64,000 bases of DNA from Cherax quadricarinatus (GCF_038502225.1 NC_091391.1:5944403-6008402), one strand, 5' to 3'. Positions 45,943-57,790 are shown, counted from the stretch's first letter. Program-made: numbers and translations. Notes: generated by a model not told the origin, from the sequence alone.

Positions 45943-46458
45943 AGCTCCAGCTCCTGGGCCTGTGATTGTTGAGTTACAGTTCCTGGGCCTGTGATTGTTG
46001 AGTTACAGTTCCTGGGCCTGTGGTTGTTGAGTTACAGTTCCTGGGCCTGTGATTGTTGAGTTACAGTTCCTGGGCCTGTGATTGTTGAGTTACAGTTCCT
46101 GGGTCTGTGATTGTTGAGTTACAGTTCCTGGGCCTGTGATTGTTGAGTTACAGTTCCTGGGCCTGTGATTGTTGAGTTACAGTTCCTGGGCCTGTGATTG
46201 TTGAGTTACAGTTCCTGGGCCTGTGATTGTTGAGTTACAGTTCCTGGGCCTGTGATTGTTGAGTTACAGTTCCTGGGCCTGTGATTGTTGAGTTACAGTT
46301 CCTGGGCCTGTGATTGTTGAGTTACAGTTCCTGGGCCTGTGATTGTTGAGTTACAGTTCCTGGCCCTGTGATTGTTGAGTTACAGTTCCTGGGCCTGTGA
46401 TTGTTGAGTTACAGTTCCTGGGCCTGTGATTGTTGAGTTACAGTTCCTGGGCCTGTGA
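45943..46458. repeat. 29-bp minisatellite, about 17 copies
   Basis: The unit is GAGTTACAGTTCCTGGGCCT, then GTGATTGTT, very homogeneous. It aligns with the 41-bp unit at 41.3-43.3 kb if one 12-bp block is missing. Confidence 0.97.
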
Positions 46459-46807
<349 letters not shown>

Positions 46808-46847
46808 CATCTTTGTAATTTGTGATAAGGTGTAAGACCTCGCCTGT

Positions 46848-46921
46848 TTACCTGGAGTTTACCTGGAGAGAGTTCCGGGGGTCGGCGCCCCCGCGGCCCG
46901 GTCTGTGACCAGGCCTCCTGT
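46848..46921 (-). mobile_element. 3'-end stub of LINE A
   Basis: The same terminal 70 bp as at 33801, reversed (TTTACCTGGAGTTTACCTGG, then GGTCTGTGACCAGGCCTCC). Confidence 0.88.
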
Positions 46922-47968
46922 ACCATCCATTATATCATTATATGTACCATATTATTAACACACATACAAGAGGTCTCTGAGTGTGTTTTTGGTGGGGTGT
47001 GTGTCGTATTGAGTGGTGGTGGTCTGGGTTGAGTATGGTTGGAGGTGTTCATTGAACTTGAGCACTTGTGTCTTGTGATCTATTTTGGACTTCTGACTTT
47101 GTAGTGAATATTTGCTCTTGCATAAGCTATAAGGGAAAGATAAGCGAGGAATTCTTGTGTTGTGAGTCTTACACCAGATATCATCACTGGCAAACATGGC
47201 AACTGTCATAGAGGAACCTATTTCTGCAGGTGATGGAAATGATGATAGCTTCCAGACCTTTAAAAGTAAACAAAAGAGAAAAAGTAAGAAAGGGCTAGAG
47301 CGTCGACGTAGTCAGACTCACTTGACTCGTACACAATGTGATACTAAACGTCCTTGGTGCACAGAGGCTGCAAGAAGTCTTTCTTCAAAGGAAGAATGTG
47401 TTAAGCTGAACTTCCCTGACAACACCCCGCTGCCTGCTAAGTGTGCATGGCTAATGGAAGCTGTAAACAAGCATCCTAACTCAAGGATCCAATTTAGGAA
47501 AAGCACACACAACTTTGTGTTTGTGGAACAGAATAAAGAGCTGATCAATGATCTACTTAGTACACCTTATGGGGATATTAAGCTGCTCCGACCTCAATCA
47601 GACACTCACCACTTTAAAAAATGGGTCAGTATCATAATCTTTGGATACCCTCTCTGCATGGACCCATCCCATCTGACTCTAAGTGAGCATATCATCAAGC
47701 CTAAAAGACTTAAAGGAAAATCCCAAATTATTGCCAGTTGGGTGGGTCCTGTGCCCCTCCCCCGGAATATCTGGGTGCATGGTTTACGTTTCCTAAACAT
47801 CGAAGTGTACCTACCCCCTAAACGTAGGTGTTACAAATGCCAGCACTATGGCCATGTTGCAGTAGACTGTGGAATACTACATTCTTGGTGTGGTAAGTGT
47901 GCTGGGAAACATTCCACTAGAGAATGCACAGTAGGCCCTGACAGCCAAAAATTTAAGTGTATTAACTG

Positions 47969-48828
47969 TTTACCTGGAGTTTACCTGGAGAGAGTTCCGG
48001 GGGTCAACGCCCCCGCGGCCCGGTCTGTGACCAGGCCTCCTGGTGGATCAGAGCCTGATCAACCAGGCTGTTTCTGCTGGCTGCACGCAAACCAACGTAC
48101 GAGCCACAGCCCGGCTGGTCAGGAACTGACTTTAGGTGCTTGTCCAGTGCCAGCTTGAAGACTGCCAGGGGTCTGTTGGTAATCCCCCTTATGTATGCTG
48201 GGAGGCAGTTGAACAGTCTTGGGCCCCTGACACTTATTGTATGGTCTCTTAACGTGCTAGTGACACCCTTGCTTTTCATTGGGGGGATGTTGCATCGTCT
48301 GCCAAGTCTTTTGCTTTCGTAGTGAGTGATTTTCGTGTGCAAGTTCGGTACTAGTCCCTCTAGGATTTTCCAGGTGTATATAATCATGTATCTCTCCCGC
48401 CTGCGTTCCAGGGAATACAGGTTCAGGAACCTCAAGCGCTCCCAGTAATTGAGGTGTTTTATCTCCGTTATGCGCGCCGTGAAAGTTCTCTGTACATTTT
48501 CTAGGTCGGCAATTTCACCTGCCTTGAAAGGTGCTGTTAGTGTGCAGCAATATTCCAGCCTAGATAGAACAAGTGACCTGAAGAGTGTCATCATGGGCTT
48601 GGCCTCCCTAGTTTTGAAGGTTCTCATTATCCATCCTGTCATTTTTCTAGCAGATGCAATTGATACAATGTTATGGTCCTTGAAGGTGAGATCCTCCGAC
48701 ATGATCACTCCCAGGTCTTTGACGTTGGTGTTTCGCTCTATTTTGTGGCCAGAATTTGTTTTGTACTCTGATGAAGATTTAATTTCCTCGTGTTTACCAT
48801 ATCTGAGTAATTGAAATTTCTCATCGCT
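47969..48828 (-). mobile_element. LINE A copy inserted in LINE B ORF1
   Basis: On the minus strand it holds the family A RT C-terminal part (about 280 codons, open, from FQLLRYGKHEEIKSS to TGPRGR) and the CCAGGTAAACT 3' end. It is 5'-truncated just downstream of the YADD-type motif. It retains Glu where the 1 kb copy has a stop. The host reading frame is recoverable on each side; CTG lies at both junctions. Confidence 0.9.
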
Positions 48829-49076
48829 GGGGTTACAGTTTCCCACAAGGACTGCAGTCAGAACCCAAACAACCTTCGATGTAAACCTGATAACAGTCCT
48901 TTAATGGTAACTGAGGATGGGGCCATCCAGTCTACCACAGCCAGATCTGAGACTGAACCTCTGCAAAGTGTGCAAGAACCCCACCTCACTGCAAATGATT
49001 CTGGTGATACCATAATGCCATCACACACACCAGCTGTGGAGGAGCTAGCCATCCCTGCTAGCACATATACTGAATA

Positions 49077-49943
49077 CTGAATACTGAATACTGAAACTAT
49101 ATACTGTGCCAAAACAAAAGCATTCACATTGCTAAACTCACAAACTAGTATTTAGTCACTTAGCCATAATACCAACTTACCTCATAATTTGTAATATTTT
49201 ACATTTAAGAATAAAACTAAGTCTGCCCGAAATGCCTAGCCATGCTAAGCGTTCTAGTGGTACACTCTGTAATACCTAGCCATGCTAGGTGTTCTAGTGG
49301 TACACTCTGTAATACCTAGCCATGCTAGGTGTTCTAGTGGTACACTCTGTAATACCTAGCCATGCTAGGTGTTCTAGTGATACACTCTGTAATACCTAGC
49401 CATGCTAGGTGTTCTAGTGGTACACTCTGTAATACCTAGCCATGCTAGGTGTTCTAGTGGTACACTCTGTAATACCTAGCCATGCTAGGTGTTCTAGTGG
49501 TACACTCTGTAATACCTAGCCATGCTAGGTGTTCTAGTGGTACACTCTGTAATACCTAGCCATGCTAGGTGTTCTAGTGGTACACTCTGTAATACCTAGC
49601 CATGCTAGGTGTTCTAGTGGTACACTCTGTAATACCTAGCCATGCTAGGTGTTCTAGTGGTACACTCTGTAATACCTAGCCATGCTAGGTGTTCTAGTGG
49701 TACACTCTGTAATACCTAGCCATGCTAGGTGTTCTAGTGGTACACTCTGTAATACCTAGCCATGCTAGGTGTTCTAGTGGTACACTCTGTAATACCTAGC
49801 CATGCTAGGTGTTCTAGTGGTACACTCTGTAATCACAATTTTACTACATGTAAACCAAACAATAACCAAATTTCTGTAAACTCAGCATTGTAATCCTTAT
49901 AGAGAATAAACTTTGAATTTGAATTTGAATTTGAATTTGAATT
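49077..49943 (+). mobile_element. LINE C 3' UTR insertion with an expanded internal repeat
   Basis: The sequence from CTGAAACTATATACTGTGCC through GAGAATAAACTTTGA matches the 3' UTR of the LINE C copy at 56990-57270, except that one 40-bp segment is present 15 times. It ends in five or so TTTGAA units (49912-49943). TGAATA lies on both sides. No coding part is included. Confidence 0.9.
49231..49830. repeat. 40-bp minisatellite, exactly 15 units
   Basis: The unit is AATACCTAGCCATGCTAGGT, then GTTCTAGTGGTACACTCTGT. Unit 1 has GCCTAGCC and TAAGCG and equals the single copy at 57146-57185; units 2-15 share a derived form. One unit has GTGATACAC. Confidence 0.97.
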
Positions 49944-50580
49944 TGAATATGGAACTACTGGTCTGCCACTACAGATACCTATGGCTACACCTGAATATGG
50001 GGATGAGTTTGTCATTTCTCCCAATACACACAACTACAACAGTCAGACGGACACCACACAGGTAACCTCCCTGGAAATTGGAGATGAGTCAGATACACAG
50101 GACCTACCTGCAATGTATGATGAAACAGAGAACACTAATGTAACCATGGTACCTGTTAAGGTGATAGGTGTTAAAGAAAGCACTAACCCAGAAGTGCCAT
50201 CCTCCGGAGAGGCATTGGATTCGCCTGACCTTCCTCATATTATAACAACTTTCCAGAAAAAAATTGAGCATCTTGAACAGATCCTGACAAGTTTAATAAA
50301 TATATGTAATCAGGATGATGCTCTTGAGCATGGTGATGATGTCAAAAGTGCAGCAATCTCCGTTCAGCTTCCAGCAATTTGTGAGAAAGAAGCCCATGAC
50401 ACTTGCCTTCAAGACTTGCCTTGGAACTGGCTGCCAATATGCCGAAAAATGCTTAAAAATGAAGGTCCTGAAGATAAAGACGTACAAACTATGCTATTTG
50501 CTCTTAAGTATCTGCACACTGTAGTCAAAGCGTAATAGTTTTACCATCTTATGAGCAAGAGATTGTAATAACTCACTACA

Positions 50581-53500
50581 ATGGATACATTACAAATCTT
50601 TTCATGGAACATTGCTTCCACCAGGAAGCGGTTGCCTGACTTACATCATATTAGTGCAACCAAGAATATTGATGTCATCTGTTTGCAGGAATGTAGATTG
50701 AAAGATGGAGCACCTCCACCAAACTTGCCTGGATATGCAGCTTATAACCTAAGGTCAACCAACTGTTGTGTGATGTATGTCAGAAAGAACTTGGCACATT
50801 CTCTCCTTTCCTTGCAGAGTCGAGTTAACATGCAGTATCATGGTGTCAAAGTATATGCAGGCGATTTTTCCATAAACATTTTTAATCTCTATGCCCCAGC
50901 GAACCAGCTTCGACCTGATGCTTTACCAGATCGCATCAATAGTGAACCTACCATCATTCTTGGAGATTTTAATGCCAGACATAAGAATATTGGTGGGTCT
51001 ATAACAAACACCAATGGAACTAAACTAGTGAGATTGCTAAATGAGCATGATAATGTTCGAATTGTGGGCACTACTGAGCCTACTCACATATATGGTGGCA
51101 TACTAGATCTGTGTCTTGGATTTAATACATCATATACGATGCATGACTCTGTCATAGTTGATGATCTTCTATCTGATCACTTCCCAAGACTAACAACTGT
51201 CAATCTTGATCACATCTCCAGCAATCAAGGAGCTAAATACAGAAGAAGGAAACTTATTCTCAACCCAGAACACAGAGACAACTTTATTAACCACTTGGAT
51301 CAATGGTATAAGAATTACGAGCCCATTGGCACACAAAAATTTAATGATGATTTAATTACCACTATTGAGAGTGTTCTCACAGAAAGTGGGCAGGAATAGG
51401 AAACAAAGACCCTCCACTATAAATAACAATAAAAAACAATGTAAATACTATAATGATCCACAGCTACACAATCTAACACATGCAGCTAGGAGGATTGGTA
51501 AAGCATACCGTGAATGTAGAACCCAAGACCTGCTCAGAACGTTCCAAGCTGCACTAACAAATGCAAGGAATAGAAAGGAAGAACTTAGGCAACAGGAATG
51601 GGAACAGTTTGTTAGTGGATTAAATAGGTCCACCCCTTTGAGTTTGGCTTGGAAAGTATAAATAAAATAACCAGGAAAAAGACTGGCAATGTTGCTCATC
51701 CCTTTCCTCTTGAAAAAGCAAATGACCTCATAAATGACTGGTCCAAAACATCCAGGCATGAAAGCCTTCCATCTCATATTAGAAAAAATTTAGAGAGTAC
51801 TTCTGAAGAAATGTTGAAACTGATTAATTTTATGAGCCAAAATATTGATGAGAGTGATTGCCTCTTTACCGAGTATGAATTAGATAATGTATTAACCAAA
51901 GGTCGATCAACTGCTCCTGGAGAGGATGGTATAACCTATGATATTCTCAGAACTCTAAGGCACGTGCCTGATAACCCTTTGTTGGCACTGTATAATCTCA
52001 GTTACATTGAGGGCGTTCTTCCTACTTCCTGGACCAATAGTCTCATTGTGCCTATCCCTAAGCCCCAACAGCCTGATACGTTTAGGCCGATCTCCTTAAC
52101 TAGTTGTCTTTGTAAAACTTTTGAAAGAATGATGCTTAAGAGACTGTACTACAGAATCAGACATCAACTTTCCCCCTACCTCTATGGGTTCATGAAAGGT
52201 AAAAGTGTGCAGAACTGTATTTCCACCTTTCTCACTGCACACACCTCTACTAGTTTTACCACTTTTCTTGATCTAAAATCTGCATTTAATATTGCGAACA
52301 GAACCGTTATACTACATGAACTAGCCAAAATGAATATTGGTGGTAGCTTACTCTGCTGGATAATAGGATACCTGTCAAATAGAGTATCCTCTGTCCTTTA
52401 CCAAGGGTTCAGAAGTGATTCTAAAGAAATGTCTTTAGGTACACCGCAGGGAGGAGTTCTTAGTCCCATGCTATTTAATATTCTGATTAATGCTCTCCTA
52501 AATGCTCTACCTGCCTCACCTAAACATATAGCTATAAGCTATGCTGATGATATCATGATCCATACAACAGGGCATAAGAAGATGAATACCATTCTTAATG
52601 AAGTTCAAGCAATTTGTAATCGACTAGGCCTCATAATATCTTCCTCTAAAACAAAGATATTAACAAGCAAACGACATCCCCCACCCATCTATTTGCAGGG
52701 TGAAATCATTAGCTACGTTAAAACTTACAGATATCTTGGTGTAGATGTACCCTTTAACAAATCCACTATACCACAACTAAACAAGAAATGCAAAGCTAGG
52801 CTAAATGCTCTCAAAGCTGTTGCTGGCTACAATCCCAACTATGGTGCTAATGTGAGAATCGTGAGAATGATGTACATAGCCTATGTTAGGTCCTTAATTG
52901 ATTATGCTGCTCCCATGTTGATATTAGCTAGAGAAAGTTCTCTCCGACCCTTGGAGTTAATGCAAAATGATGCTCTCAGGATTATTCTTGGCTGTCCCAG
53001 ATCTACAAAAGTTCTTAACATGAGAAAGGAGCTTGGTATTTCTAGTATCAGTGATAGGATTGTTGAAATTAACACTGTACTCGGTATTAGAATGTTGAGA
53101 AACGAACCAGACACTGTCACAGTGAATCTTACCAAGTGTCTAGAGGTAAATACACACAGATCTAAATGGATTGTGAAAACGTGCAATTGCATTAAGTTTT
53201 ATAACCTACATGAACTGCATCACTGTAGGCAACAAGAGCATTTCACCCCTCCATGGAAGATGTGTTCATTTAATATCACATACCTACAAGTCCCTCCCAA
53301 GAAGCTCATTGCTAGTAATCCCTTCCTTAAATCTCTTGTTAGAGCAACTGCTCAAGAAGAAATTTCTCACCTAGCTGGTAGTAACAAGTTATCACAAGTA
53401 ATATACACTGATGGATCTAAACAGGAGTCTTCTGGCAGGGCTGCATCTGCTCTTGTTGCCACCTCCCTAGTTAAGAACGATAATAAATTTGTTGAGTTAG

Positions 53501-54014
53501 GCATAAGAATTAACAACTGGGCGTCTACACTGCAAACTGAATTGTTTGCAATCCTAATGGCGCTAAAGCTAACCTATGACACTGAGCTTGACTCTATCAT
53601 CATTACTGATTCTATGTCATCATTGAAGGCTCTTGGCTCATATAATGACTCCAACAACATGCTCATTGGGGAAGCCAGGTATAGATACTCAAAAATTAGG
53701 GACAAAGGAATTAATGTACAATTGCTATGGATCCCATCACACATTGGATTACTCCTTCATGATAAAGTTGATATGTTAGCCAAGAAGAGTACCCAGAAGG
53801 AGAATGTAGAATATAACTTTGGTATAACTGTGTCTAGCATTAGGAATAATATTAGGAGAGAAGTAAATAATGAAAATGATTGTTATAGGAATGCAGTTAG
53901 AAGCCTGAGTAGATCTATAACCCACTATGATAACATGAACGTAGATAAGTATGTTTATGGAGCAACTTGCAATGTGAACAGACTGACTGATGTTGTAGTG
54001 GCCAGGCTTAGTCT
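50581..54014 (+). pseudogene. LINE B ORF2: APE endonuclease, RT, RNase H (N-terminal bulk)
   Basis: 50581-51399 is an APE-type endonuclease: SWNIAS, VICLQECRLKDG, FNLYAPANQ, IILGDFNARH and LLSDHFP. A frame change near 51385 and a return near 51655 leave a short middle piece (51365-51661) in another frame. From 51649: GRSTAPGEDGITYDILR, TFRPISLTSCLCKTFERMM, YGFMKGKSVQNC, the A motif FLDLKSAFNIANR, LGTPQGGVLSPMLFNILIN, catalytic ISYADDIMI, and YRYLGVDV. RNase H follows at about 53395-53790 with IYTDGSK (Asp), ELFAILMALK (Glu), ITDSMSS (Asp) and LWIPSHIG. At 54014 the frame enters a LINE A insertion. The remaining C-terminus is at 57290-57543. Confidence 0.9.
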
Positions 54015-54474
54015 TACCTGGAGGTTACCTGGAGGTTATTCCGGGGATCAACGCCCCCGCGGCCCGGTCCACGACCAGGCCTCCCGATGGATCAGGGCCT
54101 GATCAACTAGGCTGTTACTGCTGGCCGCACGCAGTCCGACGTACGAGCCACAGCCCGGCTGATCCGGCACCGACTTTAGGTATCTGTCCAGCTCTCTCTT
54201 GAAGGCAGCCAGGGGTTTATTGGCAATTCCCCTAATGCTTGATGGGAGGCTGTTGAACAGTTTTGGGCCCCGGACACTTATGGTGTTTTCTCTTAGTGTA
54301 CCAATGGCGCCCCTACTTTTTATTGGCGGCATTTTGCATCGCCTGCCCAGTCTTTTACTTTCGTAGGGAGTGATATCTGTGTGCAGATTTGGGACCATTC
54401 CTTCCAAGATTTTCCAAGTGTAGATTATGATATATCTCTCCCTCCTGCGTTCCAACGAGTACAAGTCAAGTGCT
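54015..54474 (-). mobile_element. LINE A relative inserted in LINE B ORF2
   Basis: Minus-strand 138-codon tail (MYSLERRRERYIIIYTWK...AAFKRELDRYLKSVPDQ) plus the family 3' end, here with CCTGGAGGTTACCTGGAGG and CGGGGATCAACGCC. It differs more from the other copies (KMPPIKSRGAIGTLREN), so it is a separate subfamily. Confidence 0.88.
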
Positions 54475-55322
54475 TGGTTACAAGTACTGACTGATGTTGT
54501 AGTGGCCAGGCTTAGGCTTGGTTACAAGTACTGACTGATGTTGTAGTGGCCAGGCTTAGGCTTGGTTACAAGTACTGACTGATGTTGTAGTTGCCAGGCT
54601 TAGGCTTGGTTACAAGTACTGACTGATGTTGTAGTGGCCAGGCTTAGGCTTGGTTACAAGTACTGACTGATGTTGCAGTGGCCAGGCTTAGGCTTGGTTA
54701 CAAGTACTGACTGATGTTGTAGTGGCCAGACTTAGGCTTGGTTACAAGTACTGACTGATGTTGCAGTGGCAAGACTTAGGCTTGGTTACAAGTACTGACT
54801 GATGTTGTAGTGGCCAGGCTTAGTCTTGGTTACAAGTACTGACTGATGTTGTAGTGGCCAGGCTTAGGCTTGGTTACAAGTACTGACTGATGTTGTAGTG
54901 GCCAGGCTTAGTCTTGGTTACAAGTACTGACTGATGTTGTAGTGGCCAGGCTTAGGCTTGGTTACAAGTACTGACTGATGTTGTAGTGGCCAGGCTTAGG
55001 CTTGGTTACAAGTACTGACTGATGTTGTAGTGGCCAGGCTTAGGCTTGGTTACAAGTACTGACTGATGTTGTAGTGGCCAGGCTTGGTTACAAGTACTGA
55101 CTGATGTTGTAGTGGCCAGGCTTAGGCTTGGTTACAAGTACTGACTGATGTTGTAGTGGCCAGGCTTAGGCTTGGTTACAAGTACTGACTGATGTTGTAG
55201 TGGCCAGGCTTAGTCTTGGTTACAAGTACTGACTGATGTTGTAGTGGCCAGACTTAGGCTTGGTTACAAGTACTGACTGATGTTGTAGTGGCCAGGCTTA
55301 GGCTTGGTTACAAGTACTGACT
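54475..55322. repeat. 44-bp minisatellite from LINE B ORF2, about 19 copies
   Basis: The unit is CTGACTGATGTTGTAGTGGC, then CAGGCTTAGGCTTGGTTACA, then AGTA. The same letters occur once in the ORF2 coding sequence on the left (53978-54012, before the LINE A insertion) and right (57275-57316, running into FWQFGRH). 44 is not a multiple of three, so the amplification destroys the frame. Confidence 0.96.
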
Positions 55323-55324
55323 AC

Positions 55325-56896
55325 CTAGATGGTAATTTCCCTAATTCCTTCTATCTTGCACCAACTGAGCCCACGGAAGTCATTGGGATCATAAAGTCAC
55401 TTAAAAATAACTCGGGGAATGTGTCTCATGTCCCACCATTACTGTACAAGCGAGCGGCCCATGTCCTTTCGCATGCTATTTCATTACTTTTTAACAAGTC
55501 AATAGAGACTAGCACCTTCCCGAAACTACTCAAGATGGCAAGGGTTACACCAATACATAAAGGTGGTGACCCTACAGACTTAAACAACTATAGGCCAATA
55601 TCTAACTTACCATTGCTATCCAAAATCTTTGAGAAACTCGTGCACAGGAGACTATATTCATTTATAACGGCTCAAAACATACTCAACCCCTGCCAGTTTG
55701 GATTCAGGAAAAATAAAAGCACTAATGATGCAATCATAAAAATGCTAGATCTGCTTTACACAGCATTGGAAAATAAGGAATATCCACTAGGAATTTTTAT
55801 TGACCTAAGAAAAGCTTTTGACACAGTAAACCACCAAATCCTACTCCACAAACTTGACCACTACGGTATAAGAGGCCATGCGCTTGCTTATTTCAAATCT
55901 TACATTACTAATAGGTATCAGTACATCACCATTAAAGACACAGCATCAGCAACACGGCCACTTGATACTGGAGTTCCGCAGGGAAGTGTCCTTGGTCCCC
56001 TGCTCTTCCTCATATACATCAATGACCTTCCAAACGTATCCCAACACCTGAAACCCATTCTCTTTGCTGATGACACGACTTATGTCATCTCTCACCCTAA
56101 TCTTGCCACCCTCAACACCATTGTGAATGAGGAGCTGATTAAAATATCGACTTGGATGACAGCCAATAAACTTATGCTTAACACTGACAAAACTTACTAT
56201 ATTATGTTTGGTAGCAGAGCAGGAGATGCACAAATTAACATTAAGATTGACAACACTCTAATTACCAGAGATAATGGGGGAAAATTCCTAGGCTTATACC
56301 TTGACAACAACCTGAATTTCAGCACCCATATCCAGCATATAGCCAAAAAAGTATCCAAAACGGTTGGGATCCTCTCCAAGATACGATACTACGTGCCGCA
56401 AAATGCCCTTCTCACACTATACCACTCACTTATTTATCCATACCTCACCTATGCTATTTGTGCTTGGGGATCAACTGCAGCAACACACCTAAAGCCAATA
56501 ATAACCCAACAAAAAGCTGCAGTAAGAATAATCACTAAATTCCATCCCTGGCAGCACACCCCCCCACTCTTCAAAGATCTAAACTTACTCCCAGTTCAGT
56601 ACATCCACACTTACTACTGTGCAATCTATATCTACAGGGCCTTAAACTCTAATATCAACCTTGACCTAAAACGCTTTCTTGATAGTTGTGACAGAACCCA
56701 CAGGCATAACACCAGACACAAACATCTCTACGACATTCCCCGTGTCCGACTAAACCTTTACAAAAATTCAATGTATGTCAAAGGCCCTAAAATCTGGAAT
56801 ACCCTACCTGAGAACTCTAGAACTGCAGACACATTCATCACCTTCAAAACTACCATTAGAAAACATCTTATCTCCCTGATACACCCCGTCAACTAA
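55325..56896 (+). CDS. LINE C reverse transcriptase, open but N-terminally truncated
   Basis: About 523 codons without a stop. Motifs in order: IIKSLKNNSGNVSHVPP, VTPIHKGGDPTDLNNYRPIS, FGFRKNKSTNDAI, the A motif [34 protein letters not shown], catalytic ILFADDTTYV, MLNTDKTYYI and FLGLYLD. The tail has HNTRHKHLYDIPRVRL and KGPKIWNTLPENSR. This arrangement is of the CR1/L2/Daphne supergroup; I cannot settle the clade. The endonuclease domain is absent. The first codons up to 55324 belong to the target array. A diverged relative lies on the minus strand at 57830-58515. Confidence 0.9.
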   Translation, partial: LDGNFPNSFYLAPTEPTEVIGIIKSLKNNSGNVSHVPPLLYKRAAHVLSHAISLLFNKSIETSTFPKLLKMARVTPIHKGGDPTDLNNYRPISNLPLLSKIFEKLVHRRLYSFITAQNILNPCQFGFRKNKSTNDAIIKMLDLLYTALENKEYPLGIFIDLRKAFDTVNHQILLHKLDHYGIRGHALAYFKSYITNRYQYITIKDTASATRPLDTGVPQGSVLGPLLFLIYINDLPNVSQHLKPILFADDTTYVISHPNLATLNTIVNEELIKISTWMTANKLMLNTDKTYYIMFGSRAGDAQINIKIDNTLITRDNGGKFLGLYLDNNLNFSTHIQHIAKKVSKTVGILSKIRYYVPQNALLTLYHSLIYPYLTYAICAWGSTAATHLKPIITQQKAAVRIITKFHPWQHTPPLFKDLNLLPVQYIHTYYCAIYIYRALNSNINLDLKRFLDSCDRTHRHNTRHKHLYDIPRVRLNLYKNSMYVKGPKIWNTLPENSRTADTFITFKTTIRKHLISLIHPVN

Positions 56897-57145
56897 CTAC
56901 ACGAATACCACCTGGTGGTTCACACTTACACTCGCTCACTCATTTGACCATAAACAGAAATATTAATCTCAATCTTAAAATAATGAATCCTGTGATACTC
57001 CAATACTGAAACTATATACTGTGCCAAAACGAAAGCATTCACATTGCTAAACTCATAAACTAGTATTTAGTCACTTAGCCATAATACCAACTTACCTCAT
57101 AATTTGTAATATTTTACAATTAAGAATAAAACTAAGTATGCCCGA

Positions 57146-57185
57146 AATGCCTAGCCATGCTAAGCGTTCTAGTGGTACACTCTGT
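57146..57185 (+). repeat. Single 40-bp unit in the LINE C 3' UTR
   Basis: This is the unexpanded equivalent of the 15-unit array at 49231-49830. Confidence 0.95.
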
Positions 57186-57280
57186 AATCACAATTTTACT
57201 ACATGTAAACCAAACAATAACCAAATTTCTGTAAACTCAGCATTGTAATCCTTATAGAGAATAAACTTTGAGTACTGACT

Positions 57281-57543
57281 GATGTTGTAGTGGGCAGACT
57301 TAGGCTTGGTTACAAGTACTTCTGGCAGTTTGGGAGACACACAGATGATGATCAAACTAAATGTAAATTATGTGATCAGGCATATGGTCACTGTCTTGAA
57401 CACTGTGTTTAATTGTCCACTTATTGAGGAATACAGAGACAGACAGTATAATAACCTATGTGACATGTCAAGATATCTTATTAATGAAAATAAGATACCA
57501 GATATACTAAGCAAATATCCTAAATTTGCTTGTAACAGATAAG
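57281..57543 (+). pseudogene. LINE B ORF2 C-terminus (zinc-finger end)
   Basis: After a last partial 44-bp unit the frame reads LGYKYFWQFGRHTDDDQTKC, then KLCDQAYGHCLEHCVFNC, a CX2C...H...H/C finger usual at the C-terminus of such LINE proteins, and ends ILSKYPKFACNR at a TAA (57541-57543). It joins in sense to the segment ending at 54014. Confidence 0.85.
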
Positions 57544-57790
57544 TGAACTATAGATATGTAGATATAAATCCATATGTATTCCTGTTAACCCTTTGGGGCC
57601 TAGTTCCTAGGCCTATTGTGTATCCATATGCTCTCGCGCTACCCTCCACAGGATGGATATGGGGTGCACAATAAACTAGCCACTTCGGTGGCAAAACCTA
57701 ATCCTTGTGTCTAAGTATCCCTTGTACCTAAGTATCCCTTGTATCTATGTATACCATGTATCTATGTAAGTATACCATGTATACCAAGGA

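Larger units (their letters stand above)
47196..50535 (+). pseudogene. LINE B ORF1 (Gag-like, CCHC knuckles), split by two insertions
   Basis: Segment 1 (47196-47968) starts MATVIEEPISAGDGNDD and has a basic stretch (KSKQKRKSKKGLERRR), an RRM-like middle, and then CYKCQHYGHVAVDC and CGKCAGKHSTREC zinc knuckles. A third knuckle (CINC) is cut by a minus-strand LINE A copy and resumes at about 48829 with VTVSHKDC. Segment 2 runs to about 49076 (ASTYTEY). A LINE C 3' end then interrupts it, and segment 3 (about 49950-50535) reads on in the matching codon phase, ending in an acidic region with a short coiled-coil (ITTFQKKIEHLEQILTSLI). Apart from the insertions I see no stop. The protein would bind the element RNA. 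Confidence 0.85.
55323..57270 (+). mobile_element. 5'-truncated LINE C inserted in the 44-bp array
   Basis: A perfect 10-bp target duplication AGTACTGACT flanks it (55313-55322 and 57271-57280). It carries the RT ORF and a 374-bp 3' UTR ending in GAGAATAAACTTTG. Confidence 0.94.
46960..57790 (+). mobile_element. LINE family B (I-group-like), with nested insertions
   Basis: The body comprises a 5' region (from about 46960), ORF1 (47196-50535 with two insertions), ORF2 (50581-57543 with two insertions and an internal 44-bp amplification) and a 3' UTR (57544 to about 57790, containing CCTCCACAGGATGGATATGG and ending in TATCTATGTATACCATG repeats). The uninterrupted element would be about 6.5 kb. 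CCHC ORF1 plus endonuclease-RT-RNase H ORF2 fits the I group; the exact clade is not settled. Confidence 0.82.
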
